From: JALYQB01 sp035640155
GTDB taxonomy: Bacteria > Actinomycetota > Actinomycetes > Mycobacteriales > Pseudonocardiaceae
Assembly (NCBI GenBank): GCA_035640155.1
Contig: DASQWR010000037.1
Span: 1-34,544, forward strand
Direction of reading: 5' to 3'
Length of the DNA stretch: 34,544 nt
Shown here: positions 8,294 through 15,958 of the stretch, piece by piece
Numbering within the stretch: the stretch's first letter is position 1
How the letters are laid out: every line of letters starts with the position of its first letter
Notes under the pieces: model-generated
What the model saw: the letters and a program-made list of their open reading frames with translations, nothing else
What the model was told of the DNA's origin: nothing
Databases searched by the model: none
Made by a program: the position numbers and the translations under genes

Positions 8294-8671
8294 CTACCCG
8301 GCCCGGAGCACATCGGTCAGCTCGCCCCTGGGGTCGGCGAGCAGCACCACCGCGGCCGGCCCCAGCTCGCGCACGGCCGCCAGCGAGGCGTCGTCCACTG
8401 CCCCGGCGGCGGTCACCACAGCAGCAGCCTCCAGTCCCTGCGCGCCACTGGCCACCGCCGCGGCCACCGCGGCCTGCAGCGCGGAGAGCGTCAGCGACCG
8501 CAGCGCGACGGCGCATCCGGTGTAGGTGCGTCCGTCAACGTCGCGCACGGCGGCTCCCTCGGCGGCTCCGGTGCGGGCCATCGCCGAGCGGGCCAACGTC
8601 ACGATCTTCCGGTCTTCGGGATCAGGCACGGCTTCGGGATCAGACTGCACGGTGTCAGCCACTGGTGTCAC
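8294..8671 (-). CDS. Cytidine deaminase-fold protein lacking catalytic residues
   Basis: This 125-residue protein sits where actinobacteria carry a gene annotated as cytidine deaminase (Rv2365c-like). The fold pattern is visible (VRDVDGRTYTGCAVALRSLTLSALQAAVAAAVASG). However, the CAE zinc/proton-shuttle motif reads SAL, and the PCxxC motif of the next helix reads DDASLAA. None of the zinc ligands or the catalytic Glu is present. I infer a structural or regulatory pseudoenzyme. The GTG start at 8671 overlaps the end of the corC-like gene by 17 bases, and the gene ends 13 bases before era. Confidence 0.75.
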   Translation of the reverse strand: MTPVADTVQSDPEAVPDPEDRKIVTLARSAMARTGAAEGAAVRDVDGRTYTGCAVALRSLTLSALQAAVAAAVASGAQGLEAAAVVTAAGAVDDASLAAVRELGPAAVVLLADPRGELTDVLRAG

Positions 8672-10010
8672 TCCCCTCCGGCGACCAGGTGGCCGCGCCG
8701 TCGTCGGTGCCGGTGCCGGCGGGCTCGGTGTCCCGCCATGCGGTCACGGTGGTGATGCGCATCCGGCCCCGCCGGTCCTTGCCGCCCTCGGCGCGCAGCC
8801 GCAGGCCGGCGACCTCCGCCTCCGACCCGGGCAGCGGTACCCGGCCCAGCCGCTGCGCCAGCAGGCCGCCGACGGTGTCCACGTCGCCCGGCTCCAGCTC
8901 CACGCCGAACAACTCACCCAGGTCGTTCACGCCGAGCCGGGCGCTGACCCGCACCGCGCCGTCCTCCAGGTGCTCCACCGGCGGTCGCTCGTCGGTGTCG
9001 TGCTCGTCGGTGATCTCGCCGACGATCTCCTCGACGATGTCCTCGATGGTGAGGATCCCGGCCGTTCCGCCGTACTCGTCAACCACCACCGCCAGGTGGT
9101 TGCGCGAGATCTGCATCTCGGTGAGCAGCTCGGTGAGCCGCTTGGAGTCTGGCACGAAGGCGGCAGGGCGCATCAGTTCGCGCACGGTGCCCCCGGTCCA
9201 ACCGTCCTGCTGAGGCGCCGCGTGCTCCATCGCGAGCCGGGCCAGGTCCTTGACGTTCACCACGCCGACGATGTCGTCCACGCTGTCGGAGATCACCGGG
9301 ATGCGGGAGAAACCCGACCGCAGGCACAACGCGAGCGCCTGACGCACCGACTTCTGCTGCTCGATCCAGACGATCTCGGTCCTCGGCACCATGACCTCGC
9401 GGGCGACGGCGTCACCGAGGTCGAACACCGACTGGATCATCTCGGCCTCGCCGGCCTCCACCACTCCACGCTCCCCCGCCAGGTCGACCAGCTCGCGCAG
9501 CTCCACCTCCGAGGAGAACGGGCCCTCCCGGAAACCGCGACCCGGGGTGATCGCGTTGCCGACCAGGATGAGCAGCCGGCTCAGCGGCCCGAGGATCCGC
9601 CCCAGCGCACGCACCGGCCCGGCCACCGCGGTCCCGACCGCGTACGGATGCTGCCGGCCGATGGTGCGCGGACCCACCCCGATGACCACGTAGGACACCA
9701 CCACCATGGCGAGCCCGGCGACGAGCACGGCGAGCCAGGTCGGCGTCAGGGTCCGGACGGCCACCACCGTGACGAGCACCGTGGCGGTGAGCTCGGCGCC
9801 GAGGCGCAGCAGCAGCAGCAGGTTGACGTGCCGCGGCCGGTCCACCATCACCATCGCGAGCTGCCGGGCCCCGAAGCTGCCCGCGCGCACGAGCTCGTCC
9901 ACCGCAGCGCGGGAGACGGCGCCGAGCGCGGCGTCGGCCGCGGCGAAGGCGCCCGCGAGCAGCACGAGCCCCGCGGCCAGCGCCAGCAGGGGGAGCGCAC
10001 CGATCAGCAC
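8655..10010 (-). CDS. CNNM/CorC-type membrane protein with CBS pair (HlyC/CorC family)
   Basis: This 451-residue protein has an N-terminal DUF21/CNNM membrane domain (segments near residues 2-25, 60-80 and 85-105). A tandem CBS domain follows (VMVPRTEIVWIEQQKSVRQAL to DDIVGVVNVKDL, and VREL MRPAAFVPDSKRL to VDEYGGTAGILTIEDIVEEI), then a C-terminal CorC_HlyC domain with VGGLLAQRLGRVP. Family knowledge: Mg2+/Co2+ efflux or transport regulation. The GTG at 10010 starts the hydrophobic segment. It is 19 bases after ybeY, so cotranscription is likely. It is the Rv2366c counterpart. Confidence 0.9.
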   Translation of the reverse strand: MLIGALPLLALAAGLVLLAGAFAAADAALGAVSRAAVDELVRAGSFGARQLAMVMVDRPRHVNLLLLLRLGAELTATVLVTVVAVRTLTPTWLAVLVAGLAMVVVSYVVIGVGPRTIGRQHPYAVGTAVAGPVRALGRILGPLSRLLILVGNAITPGRGFREGPFSSEVELRELVDLAGERGVVEAGEAEMIQSVFDLGDAVAREVMVPRTEIVWIEQQKSVRQALALCLRSGFSRIPVISDSVDDIVGVVNVKDLARLAMEHAAPQQDGWTGGTVRELMRPAAFVPDSKRLTELLTEMQISRNHLAVVVDEYGGTAGILTIEDIVEEIVGEITDEHDTDERPPVEHLEDGAVRVSARLGVNDLGELFGVELEPGDVDTVGGLLAQRLGRVPLPGSEAEVAGLRLRAEGGKDRRGRMRITTVTAWRDTEPAGTGTDDGAATWSPEGSDTSG

Positions 10011-10029
10011 GGTTGGTTCAAACCCAGGC

Positions 10030-10599
10030 TCACGTGGAGTCGTCGGAAGGCGCAGGCCCGTCCAACCCGACCGCCCCGAGCAGGCGGGTGTCCGCGTCCC
10101 GCTGGGCGGCGCGGCGCCGGATGGCGCGCCCGGCCTGGTGGAACGCGGCGAGAATGCCATCTTGAAGGGTGAACATCTCCCGCTCGTCGGCGGGTTCGCC
10201 GTGGTCGTAGCCGAGCAGGTGCAGCACGCCATGCACGGTGAGCAGGTGCAGCTCGTCGGTCAACGTGTGCCCCGCAGCAGCCGCCTGGTCGCTGGCGAAC
10301 GCGGGGCACAGCACGATGTCGCCGAGCAGCGTGGAGCTACCCGGCGGGCTGTCCGGGCGTTCACCGCCGATGACGCCACCATCGTCGACCTCGTCCATGG
10401 GGAACGCCATCACGTCGGTGGGGCCCGGCAGGTCCATCCACCGCTCGTGCAGATCGGACATCACGTCGAGCTCGACCAGCAGTATCGAGAGCTCCGCGAG
10501 GGGGCTGACGCCCATGCGTTCCAACGTGAAGCGCGCCACGGCCACCACGGAGAGCTCGTCGACGGCGGAGTCGGACTCGTTGGCGATCTCGATTCCCAC
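10030..10599 (-). CDS. ybeY: Endoribonuclease YbeY, 16S rRNA maturation
   Basis: This 189-residue UPF0054 metallo-endoribonuclease has the zinc motif H-G-x-L-H-L-x-G-Y-D-H, seen as HGVLHLLGYDH. It also has the upstream TDVMAFPMDE and LGDIVLCPA signatures. It processes the 16S rRNA 3' end and acts in 70S quality control. The GTG at 10599 gives the usual IEIANES start; the C-terminal AFHQAGRAIRRRAAQRD is normal, with about 15 extra residues. It starts 8 bases after the phoH stop, matching the near-universal phoH-ybeY pair. Confidence 0.95.
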   Translation of the reverse strand: MGIEIANESDSAVDELSVVAVARFTLERMGVSPLAELSILLVELDVMSDLHERWMDLPGPTDVMAFPMDEVDDGGVIGGERPDSPPGSSTLLGDIVLCPAFASDQAAAAGHTLTDELHLLTVHGVLHLLGYDHGEPADEREMFTLQDGILAAFHQAGRAIRRRAAQRDADTRLLGAVGLDGPAPSDDST

Positions 10600-10606
10600 C
10601 CGGTGC

Positions 10607-12763
10607 TCACCGCCTCCGGCGGCGGTCCGCGCGGTTCGCGCCCGGGTAGGCCCCTTGTGCCCTGCCCGCTGACACCGAGCCCGCTGGCACCGAGTCCTGC
10701 GCGGCGTCCCAGCGGGCGTAGGCGTCGACGATGTCGCCGACCAGGCGGTGCCGGACCACGTCGGCGCTGGAGAGCTGGGTGAAGTGCACGTCCTCGACGC
10801 CATCGAGGATGTGCTGCACCACCCGCAGTCCCGAGGTTTGTCCCCCTGGCAGGTCGATCTGCGTCACGTCACCGGTGACTACGACCTTGGACCCGAAGCC
10901 CAGCCGGGTGAGGAACATCTTCATCTGCTCGGGCGTGGTGTTCTGCGCCTCGTCGAGGATGATGAACGCGTCGTTGAGGGTGTTGTGCGTGACGAGGAAG
11001 TCCTCGCTCACGTAGAGCGAATCCGGGGCCCCGACCGCGATGCAGACGCATTCAGCCTCGCCGGCGGGCAAAACACTGTCGACGAACCGTATGGGGCGGC
11101 CGCCGCCGGTCACGTCGTAGGCCGCCTGCTTGCGGCCGAGCCGGAACGGTGCCAGCCCCGCGGGCAGCCGGATGTCGAGGACGTACGCATCGCTGCGAAA
11201 CGCGATTGGTCGGCCACCAACGCCTCCAGGGGGGCGTCCCTCCGCGTCTCGCGTACGGGCGTAGGCGACACCGCCGAGGGAGCGGACGAGGTACATCACG
11301 TCGTCGCGCAGATGTGGCGAGCACGTCGTGTACTGCACGCGGCAGGTGCGTCCGCGCTGGTGGACCGGTCCGCCGTCGGTGTCGAGCAGTCCCTGGAGGA
11401 CCGCCAACCGCACCGAAACGCTGTTGGACAAGTAGGCCGGCGGCACGAACTTGGTCGTCGAGCGAGTGCCCGCCAGACCGAGCTCGCGCAGTGCGGCGGT
11501 CACGGGATTGGCAACGATGAGGCCGCCCCGACCGCCGCCGGCGCGCCGGAGCACGTAGTCGACATCAGACTTCCGGTGCAGCTCGATGTCGGGCAACGCC
11601 GTGTCGAGTGCCGTGGCGAGCTCTGGGTCGCCGGTGCTGAAGCTAGGGGTCGTTGCCGTCGTCAGGCAACCGTCACCGAGGAGCAGCCCGAGCGCGTAAG
11701 GCTCGATCGGCACGTCTCGGTGGACGAGCTCGACCGGTGCGACGAGGGGCAGCTCGAAACGATGTGCGTGTGCCGCCCAGAGCTCGTCCTTCATCATGCG
11801 GGTCTCGATGACCCGACCGGACTTGCCGTGGCGACGGTCGGCCCGAGTGGTCACGAACCAGAGGTGCTCGCCGCAGGCCACCGTCGAGGCGCCGTCCTGC
11901 GCCGTGACTCGAAACACCTCCTTGCGCCCCTGTGGGTACACGCCGAGGACCGGGGTCGGCCGGCCGTCCCGGCCGGTCACGAGGTCGCCGACTCGCAGCT
12001 CGCCCATGGGCCGGAAGCCGTCCGGGGTAAGGACAGGAGTGCCGACGGGTTGAGCTCGCCCGCGCATGTAGGCCAGTGGCGCGACCTCGATGGTCCCAGC
12101 CGCCATCAGCTTGGGAAGCGACTCCGGATCGAGCATGTCGTGCAGCGCGTCGTACAGCGGCCGCAGGTAGGGGTCGATCTTCTCGTAGAGCGTGCCGGGC
12201 AGGAATCCCAGCCGCTCCCCCGCCTCCACCGCCGGCCGCGTCAGGATGATCCGGTTGACCTGCTTGGCCTGCAGCGTCTGGACTGCCTTGGCCATCGCGA
12301 GGTAGGTCTTTCCGGTACCGGCCGGGCCGATCCCGAAGACAATGGTGTGTGCGTCGATGGCATCGACGTAGCGCTTCTGGTTCAGCGTCTTCGGTCGGAT
12401 CGTGCGACCCCGGCGAGAAAGGATGTCCAGGCTCAGCACTTCGGCCGGAGACTCGGTGACGCCCTGGCTGAGCATGCCGAGAATCCGGCGCACCGCGTCC
12501 GGGCCGAGCTGCTGACCGCGGCTGGCCAGCGTGATGAGCTCGGTGAACGCCCGCTCCGCGAAGGCCACCTCGGCGGGCTCACCGGACAGGGTGATCTCGT
12601 TGCCGCGCACGTGCACATCCGCGACGAGCACGTCCTCCGCGATGCGGAGGTTCTCGTCACGGGAGCCGAGCAACGCGAGCACGGCTGTCTCCGGGATGAC
12701 GAGCTTCGACTGGACGGATCCGGGTTGGGTCGGGCCCGAGCCGGGCGCAGCGATTCCGGTCAC
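10607..12763 (-). CDS. phoH: PhoH-like ATPase (YbeZ/PhoH1) interrupted by an intein
   Basis: The 718-residue precursor consists of a 360-residue PhoH host and a 358-residue intein. Host features: an N-terminal KH-like region (residues 20-80), the link NQKRYVDAIDAHTIVFGIGPAGTGKT with Walker A at 146-153, ILTRPAVEAGERLGFLPG, and after the intein Walker B FIILDEAQNTT and VVTGDVTQIDLP. PhoH proteins are RNA-associated NTPases that act with YbeY. The intein splits LAYMRGR from TLNDAFIILDE, a strongly conserved block just before Walker B, so an unspliced protein should be inactive. The GTG start at 12763 is followed by the usual variable N-terminus. ybeY follows 7 bases later. Confidence 0.95.
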   Translation of the reverse strand: MTGIAAPGSGPTQPGSVQSKLVIPETAVLALLGSRDENLRIAEDVLVADVHVRGNEITLSGEPAEVAFAERAFTELITLASRGQQLGPDAVRRILGMLSQGVTESPAEVLSLDILSRRGRTIRPKTLNQKRYVDAIDAHTIVFGIGPAGTGKTYLAMAKAVQTLQAKQVNRIILTRPAVEAGERLGFLPGTLYEKIDPYLRPLYDALHDMLDPESLPKLMAAGTIEVAPLAYMRGRAQPVGTPVLTPDGFRPMGELRVGDLVTGRDGRPTPVLGVYPQGRKEVFRVTAQDGASTVACGEHLWFVTTRADRRHGKSGRVIETRMMKDELWAAHAHRFELPLVAPVELVHRDVPIEPYALGLLLGDGCLTTATTPSFSTGDPELATALDTALPDIELHRKSDVDYVLRRAGGGRGGLIVANPVTAALRELGLAGTRSTTKFVPPAYLSNSVSVRLAVLQGLLDTDGGPVHQRGRTCRVQYTTCSPHLRDDVMYLVRSLGGVAYARTRDAEGRPPGGVGGRPIAFRSDAYVLDIRLPAGLAPFRLGRKQAAYDVTGGGRPIRFVDSVLPAGEAECVCIAVGAPDSLYVSEDFLVTHNTLNDAFIILDEAQNTTPEQMKMFLTRLGFGSKVVVTGDVTQIDLPGGQTSGLRVVQHILDGVEDVHFTQLSSADVVRHRLVGDIVDAYARWDAAQDSVPAGSVSAGRAQGAYPGANRADRRRRR
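10982..12055 (-). mobile_element. Class 3 intein with LAGLIDADG homing endonuclease in PhoH
   Basis: This is an in-frame 358-residue insert. It begins with Ala instead of Cys or Ser (AQPVGTPVLTPDGFRPMGELRVGDLV, block A, residues 237-262) and ends with VTHN before Thr (host residue 595). Block B has GEHLW, giving His300 and Trp302. Block F reads CVCIAV, with Cys574 at the position normally Asp. So the Trp, Cys and +1 Thr of the class 3 WCT set are present and residue 1 is not a nucleophile. Two LAGLIDADG motifs are visible: LGLLLGDGC (358-366, Asp364) and LQGLLDTDG (456-464, Asp461/463). Penultimate His593 and Asn594 are intact. Splicing should start at the block F Cys. Nothing suggests decay. 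Confidence 0.93.
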
Positions 12764-12827
12764 GTGTCGGTCGGTCCTGCTTCCTGCGCCAGCGGCGGCG
12801 CGTCGAGGGCGATCCTACCCGCAGATG

Positions 12828-13721
12828 CTAGCCCGAGACCGCCAGCAGCCGGAGCGCTGCGTCCCGGCAGCTGGCCCACGCCGGGTCTGCTGGGTCGATC
12901 AGCTCGAAGTGTCCCGCACCCGGGATAGCGACCAGCTCGGCGGCGCGACCAGCGGCGTTCACGTACCGCTCACTCTGCCGCAGGGGCACGATGTCGTCCG
13001 CCGTGCCGTGCACGCACACCACGGGCACCCCCAGCGGGAGCAGTGCCACCGGCGACGCGGCAGCGTAGCGGTCGGGCATCGCGTCGGGTGGGCCGCCCAG
13101 CAGGTCGGGCACCGCGTCACCGCCGAGGCCCTGCCGGGCTGCCGCGACGAGGTCCAGCAGACCCGCCTGGGACACCGCGCCGATCGGGCGCACCACCGGA
13201 TCGGCGCCGGGGGCTCCGGACGGCAGCCGGTGGCGTGCTGCGGCCCACACCGCGAGGTGGCCGCCCGCCGAATGTCCCACGGTCACGACCCGGTCCAGCT
13301 CGAGCCGGCCGGCCGCCGCCTGCTGCACCGGACCGGTCAGCGCGTCCAGACCGGCGGCGACGTCCTCGAAGGTGGCCGGCCAGCCACCGGCCCCACCCAC
13401 CCTGCAGTACTCCAGGTTCCACGCGGCGAGACCCTGGTTCGCCAGGTCGGACGCCAGTGGTCTCCCGAGCTCCGCGCCGTAGGTCTGCCGCCAGTAGCCG
13501 CCGTGCAGCACGACGGCCACCCCCACCGGATCAGCTCCCGCGGGCAGGTGCAGCTCCCCGAACTGGTCGGCCTGCGTGCCGTAGCGGAGCCGGCGCAGCG
13601 GCGGCACGCCGGGTGCTGGCGGGGGCACCGCACCGCCCGGACCACCGCACCCGGCCACGGCGGCCACCGTACCGGCCGCCAGCACGGACAGCCGGCCCAG
13701 CACGCGACGGCGAGTCATCAC
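12828..13721 (-). CDS. Exported alpha/beta hydrolase (BD-FAE/esterase-like), Tat lipoprotein
   Basis: This 297-residue hydrolase has an N-terminal TRRRVLGRLSVLAAG twin-arginine-like signal and a lipobox VAGC near residue 25. It is therefore probably exported by Tat and lipid-anchored. The enzyme core has an oxyanion segment VVLHGGYWRQ, nucleophile GHSAGG (Ser about 165), a catalytic Asp in VHGTADDIVP and a His in GAGHFELI. The layout resembles kynurenine formamidase-like and feruloyl-esterase-like hydrolases, but the substrate is unknown. It lies 64 bases upstream of phoH on the same strand and is separated from rsmE by a large hairpin, so it probably has its own promoter. Confidence 0.85.
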   Translation of the reverse strand: MMTRRRVLGRLSVLAAGTVAAVAGCGGPGGAVPPPAPGVPPLRRLRYGTQADQFGELHLPAGADPVGVAVVLHGGYWRQTYGAELGRPLASDLANQGLAAWNLEYCRVGGAGGWPATFEDVAAGLDALTGPVQQAAAGRLELDRVVTVGHSAGGHLAVWAAARHRLPSGAPGADPVVRPIGAVSQAGLLDLVAAARQGLGGDAVPDLLGGPPDAMPDRYAAASPVALLPLGVPVVCVHGTADDIVPLRQSERYVNAAGRAAELVAIPGAGHFELIDPADPAWASCRDAALRLLAVSG

Positions 13722-13796
13722 GGACCGACCTTCGTATCCGGCTGCCGCGAGGATCGGCAGGGCGCCGAGGATCGGCGATCGGAGAGGGCGGGGGTT

Positions 13797-13841
13797 GCCG
13801 CGCCGCGGCGGAGCCTGGGGGGTGGCTCGCCGCGGCGCGGC
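13797..13841 (-). terminator. Large GC hairpin downstream of rsmE
   Basis: The arms 13797-13815 and 13824-13841 are complementary over 18 bp with one bulged G, closing an 8-base loop TGGGGGGT. It lies about 115 bases beyond the rsmE stop on the leftward transcript and 75 bases before the hydrolase start. A U-tract is absent. It is probably the terminator of the hemW-hrcA-dnaJ-rsmE unit, but a structured 5' UTR for the hydrolase is also possible. Confidence 0.55.
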
Positions 13842-13954
13842 GCCGCCGGACCGAGGGGGGAGGTGCCCGGCGGAGCTGTCGGTGCACGGACGTGCGGCCC
13901 GGCCCCGCTTCGTTCACTCAGAGTATCGCTCCTCGGAGGTTTCCTGGTCAAGGA

Positions 13955-14710
13955 TCACCTGGTCAGCCCAGTGCCCCACCGCGAGGACAAGGCGCCGACA
14001 GCCGCCAATGCGACCGCACCGGCGGTCGACGCGCGCAGCACCTGCGGCCCGAGCCGGACCGATCGCGCACCAGCAGCGCTCAGCACGGCGAGCTCGGCGT
14101 CGGTGATGCCACCCTCCGGGCCGACGACCAGGAGCACGTCACCGGCTGCGGGCAACGTCACCGAGGGCAGCGGCTCGACCGCCGACTCGTGCAGCACCAA
14201 GGCCACCGTGGCGCTCCGGCACCGGTCGGCGAGCTCCGTGGTGCCCATCACGGCGGCCACGTCGGGCACCACGGCCCGCCGGGCCTGCTTGGCCGCTTGC
14301 CGGGCGGTCTCCCGCCAGCGCTCCAGCGCCCTGGCGCCACGCGGTCCGGCGTCCCAGCGCGCGATGGCACGCTCCGCCTGCCAGGGAAGCACCGCGTCCA
14401 CGCCGGCCTCGGTGGCCAGCTCGACGGCGAGCTCGCCCCGGTCACCTTTCAGCAGCGCCTGCGCCAGCGTCACCCGCAGCGCCGGAGCGGGCTCGTGGCG
14501 CCGGAGCAGCACCCGCAGCTCGACGACGTCCCGGTGTGCCGCCACGACCTCGCACCGGGCGAGGCCACCGGCTCCGTCGGAGAGCATCAGCTGCTCCCCG
14601 GCCCGCATCCGACGTACCGTTGCGGCGTGCCGGCCCTCCGGACCGTCGAGCACCACGGTGGCCCCCGGCACGGGCAGCCCGGCCGCGAGGAACACCGGCA
14701 ACGTACTCAA
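13955..14710 (-). CDS. rsmE: 16S rRNA (uracil-1498-N3)-methyltransferase
   Basis: This SPOUT-class methyltransferase has 251 residues. The N-terminal PUA-like domain reads FLAAGLPVPGATVVLDGPEGRHAATVRRMRAGE. The C-terminal trefoil knot has LLVVGPEGGITDAEL and VRLGPQVLRASTAGAVALAAV, the SAM-binding signature of RsmE. It modifies U1498 in the ribosomal P-site region. The TTG at 14710 is taken as the start because it gives the normal N-terminus and lies 3 bases after the dnaJ stop; this close spacing indicates coupling. The same order is found in M. tuberculosis (Rv2372c). Confidence 0.94.
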   Translation of the reverse strand: MSTLPVFLAAGLPVPGATVVLDGPEGRHAATVRRMRAGEQLMLSDGAGGLARCEVVAAHRDVVELRVLLRRHEPAPALRVTLAQALLKGDRGELAVELATEAGVDAVLPWQAERAIARWDAGPRGARALERWRETARQAAKQARRAVVPDVAAVMGTTELADRCRSATVALVLHESAVEPLPSVTLPAAGDVLLVVGPEGGITDAELAVLSAAGARSVRLGPQVLRASTAGAVALAAVGALSSRWGTGLTR

Positions 14711-14713
14711 AGG

Positions 14714-15877
14714 TCAGCGACCACCGAACGAGTCCCGCAGCCGGGAGAACAGGCCGCCGGCCCGGCCGTTCGCGGCGAGCTCGGCCTGCTCCTCGCCGCG
14801 CAGCGCCGCCAGCTCCCGCAGCAGCTCGGTCTGCCGGGTGTCCAGCCGCGTCGGCGTGACGACGTCGAGGTGCACGAACAGGTCACCGCGACCATCGACG
14901 CGTCCGGAGGTGCGCAGCCGTGGCATCCCCTGGCCGCGCAGGGTGAGCACGGTAGCGCACTGGGTGCCCGGCTCGACGCGGATCTCCTGGGTGCCGTCGA
15001 GCGTGACCAGCGGCAGCGTGGTGCCCAGCGCCGCCGCCGTCATCGGCACCCTGACGGTGCAGCGCAGGTCGGAGCCTTCCCGGCTGAACGTCTCGTGCTC
15101 GAGCTCGTCCACCTCGACGTAGAGGTCTCCGGCCGCACCGCCACCGGGACCGATCTCACCCTGTCCCGCCAGCCGCACCCGCATGCCGTCACCGACTCCG
15201 GCGGGGACCTTGACGGTCACCTTGCGGCGAGCGCGGACCCGGCCGTCGCCGCCGCACTGCCGGCATGGGTCAGGGATGACCTCGCCGATGCCGCGGCACA
15301 CCGGGCACGGCCGGGTCGTGACGACCTGGCCGAGGAACGAGCGCTGCACGTTCTGCACCTCCCCCGCGCCGCCGCAGGTGTCGCATCGCGCGGGCTTGGT
15401 CCCGGGCTCGCACCCGGAGCCGTCACACATCGAGCAGAGCACCGCGGTGTCCACGGTCAGCTGCCGGGAGACACCGGTGACGCACTCCTCGAGGGTGAGC
15501 TGCATCCGGATCAGCGCGTCGGCGCCGGGCTGCACCCGGCTGCGCGGTCCGCGCCCACCCGACCCGCCCCCGGCACCGAAGAAGGCGTCCATGATGTCAC
15601 CGAGACCGAAACCGGCCGCGCCGAACGGATCACCCATCCCCCCGGCGCGTCCAGCGGTGGTCTCCAGCGGGTCCCCGCCGAGATCGACGATCTTGCGCTT
15701 CTGGGGGTCGGTGAGCACCTCGTAGGCTGCGGTCACCTCCTGGAAGCGCTGCCGGGCAGCATCGTCGGGATTGACGTCGGGGTGCAGCTCACGGGCCAGC
15801 TTGCGGTAGGCGCGCTTCATCTGCTCGGGGGTGGCGTCCCTGGCCACGCCCAGGAGCCCGTAGTAGTCCCTGGCCAC
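14714..15877 (-). CDS. dnaJ: Molecular chaperone DnaJ (DnaJ2 type)
   Basis: This 387-residue type I Hsp40 has a J domain at residues 1-70 with the HPD motif (RELHPDVNPDD), a Gly/Phe-rich linker (GDPFGAAGFGLGDIMDAFFGAGGGSGG), four zinc motifs (CSMCDGSG, CDTCGGAG, CPVCRGIG, CRQCGGDG), and a C-terminal substrate-binding domain. The GTG at 15877 has GGAGG 6 bases upstream and gives the usual ARDYYGLLGV start. The hrcA-dnaJ2 pairing is the standard actinobacterial heat-shock arrangement, distinct from the dnaK operon copy. Confidence 0.96.
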   Translation of the reverse strand: MARDYYGLLGVARDATPEQMKRAYRKLARELHPDVNPDDAARQRFQEVTAAYEVLTDPQKRKIVDLGGDPLETTAGRAGGMGDPFGAAGFGLGDIMDAFFGAGGGSGGRGPRSRVQPGADALIRMQLTLEECVTGVSRQLTVDTAVLCSMCDGSGCEPGTKPARCDTCGGAGEVQNVQRSFLGQVVTTRPCPVCRGIGEVIPDPCRQCGGDGRVRARRKVTVKVPAGVGDGMRVRLAGQGEIGPGGGAAGDLYVEVDELEHETFSREGSDLRCTVRVPMTAAALGTTLPLVTLDGTQEIRVEPGTQCATVLTLRGQGMPRLRTSGRVDGRGDLFVHLDVVTPTRLDTRQTELLRELAALRGEEQAELAANGRAGGLFSRLRDSFGGR

Positions 15878-15958
15878 GCTGTCCTCCGCACCGCGCCGTG
15901 TCCGGCCCCGGTGATCTCGTTGCTCGGTCTTCGTCCCCGAACCCACTGCCACTCCGGC

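Noticed and set aside
10982..12055. Domain insertion or gene fusion in PhoH rather than an intein
   Set aside because: The insert has intein blocks A, B, F and G plus two LAGLIDADG motifs, and the flanking host residues join exactly into the conserved PhoH sequence.
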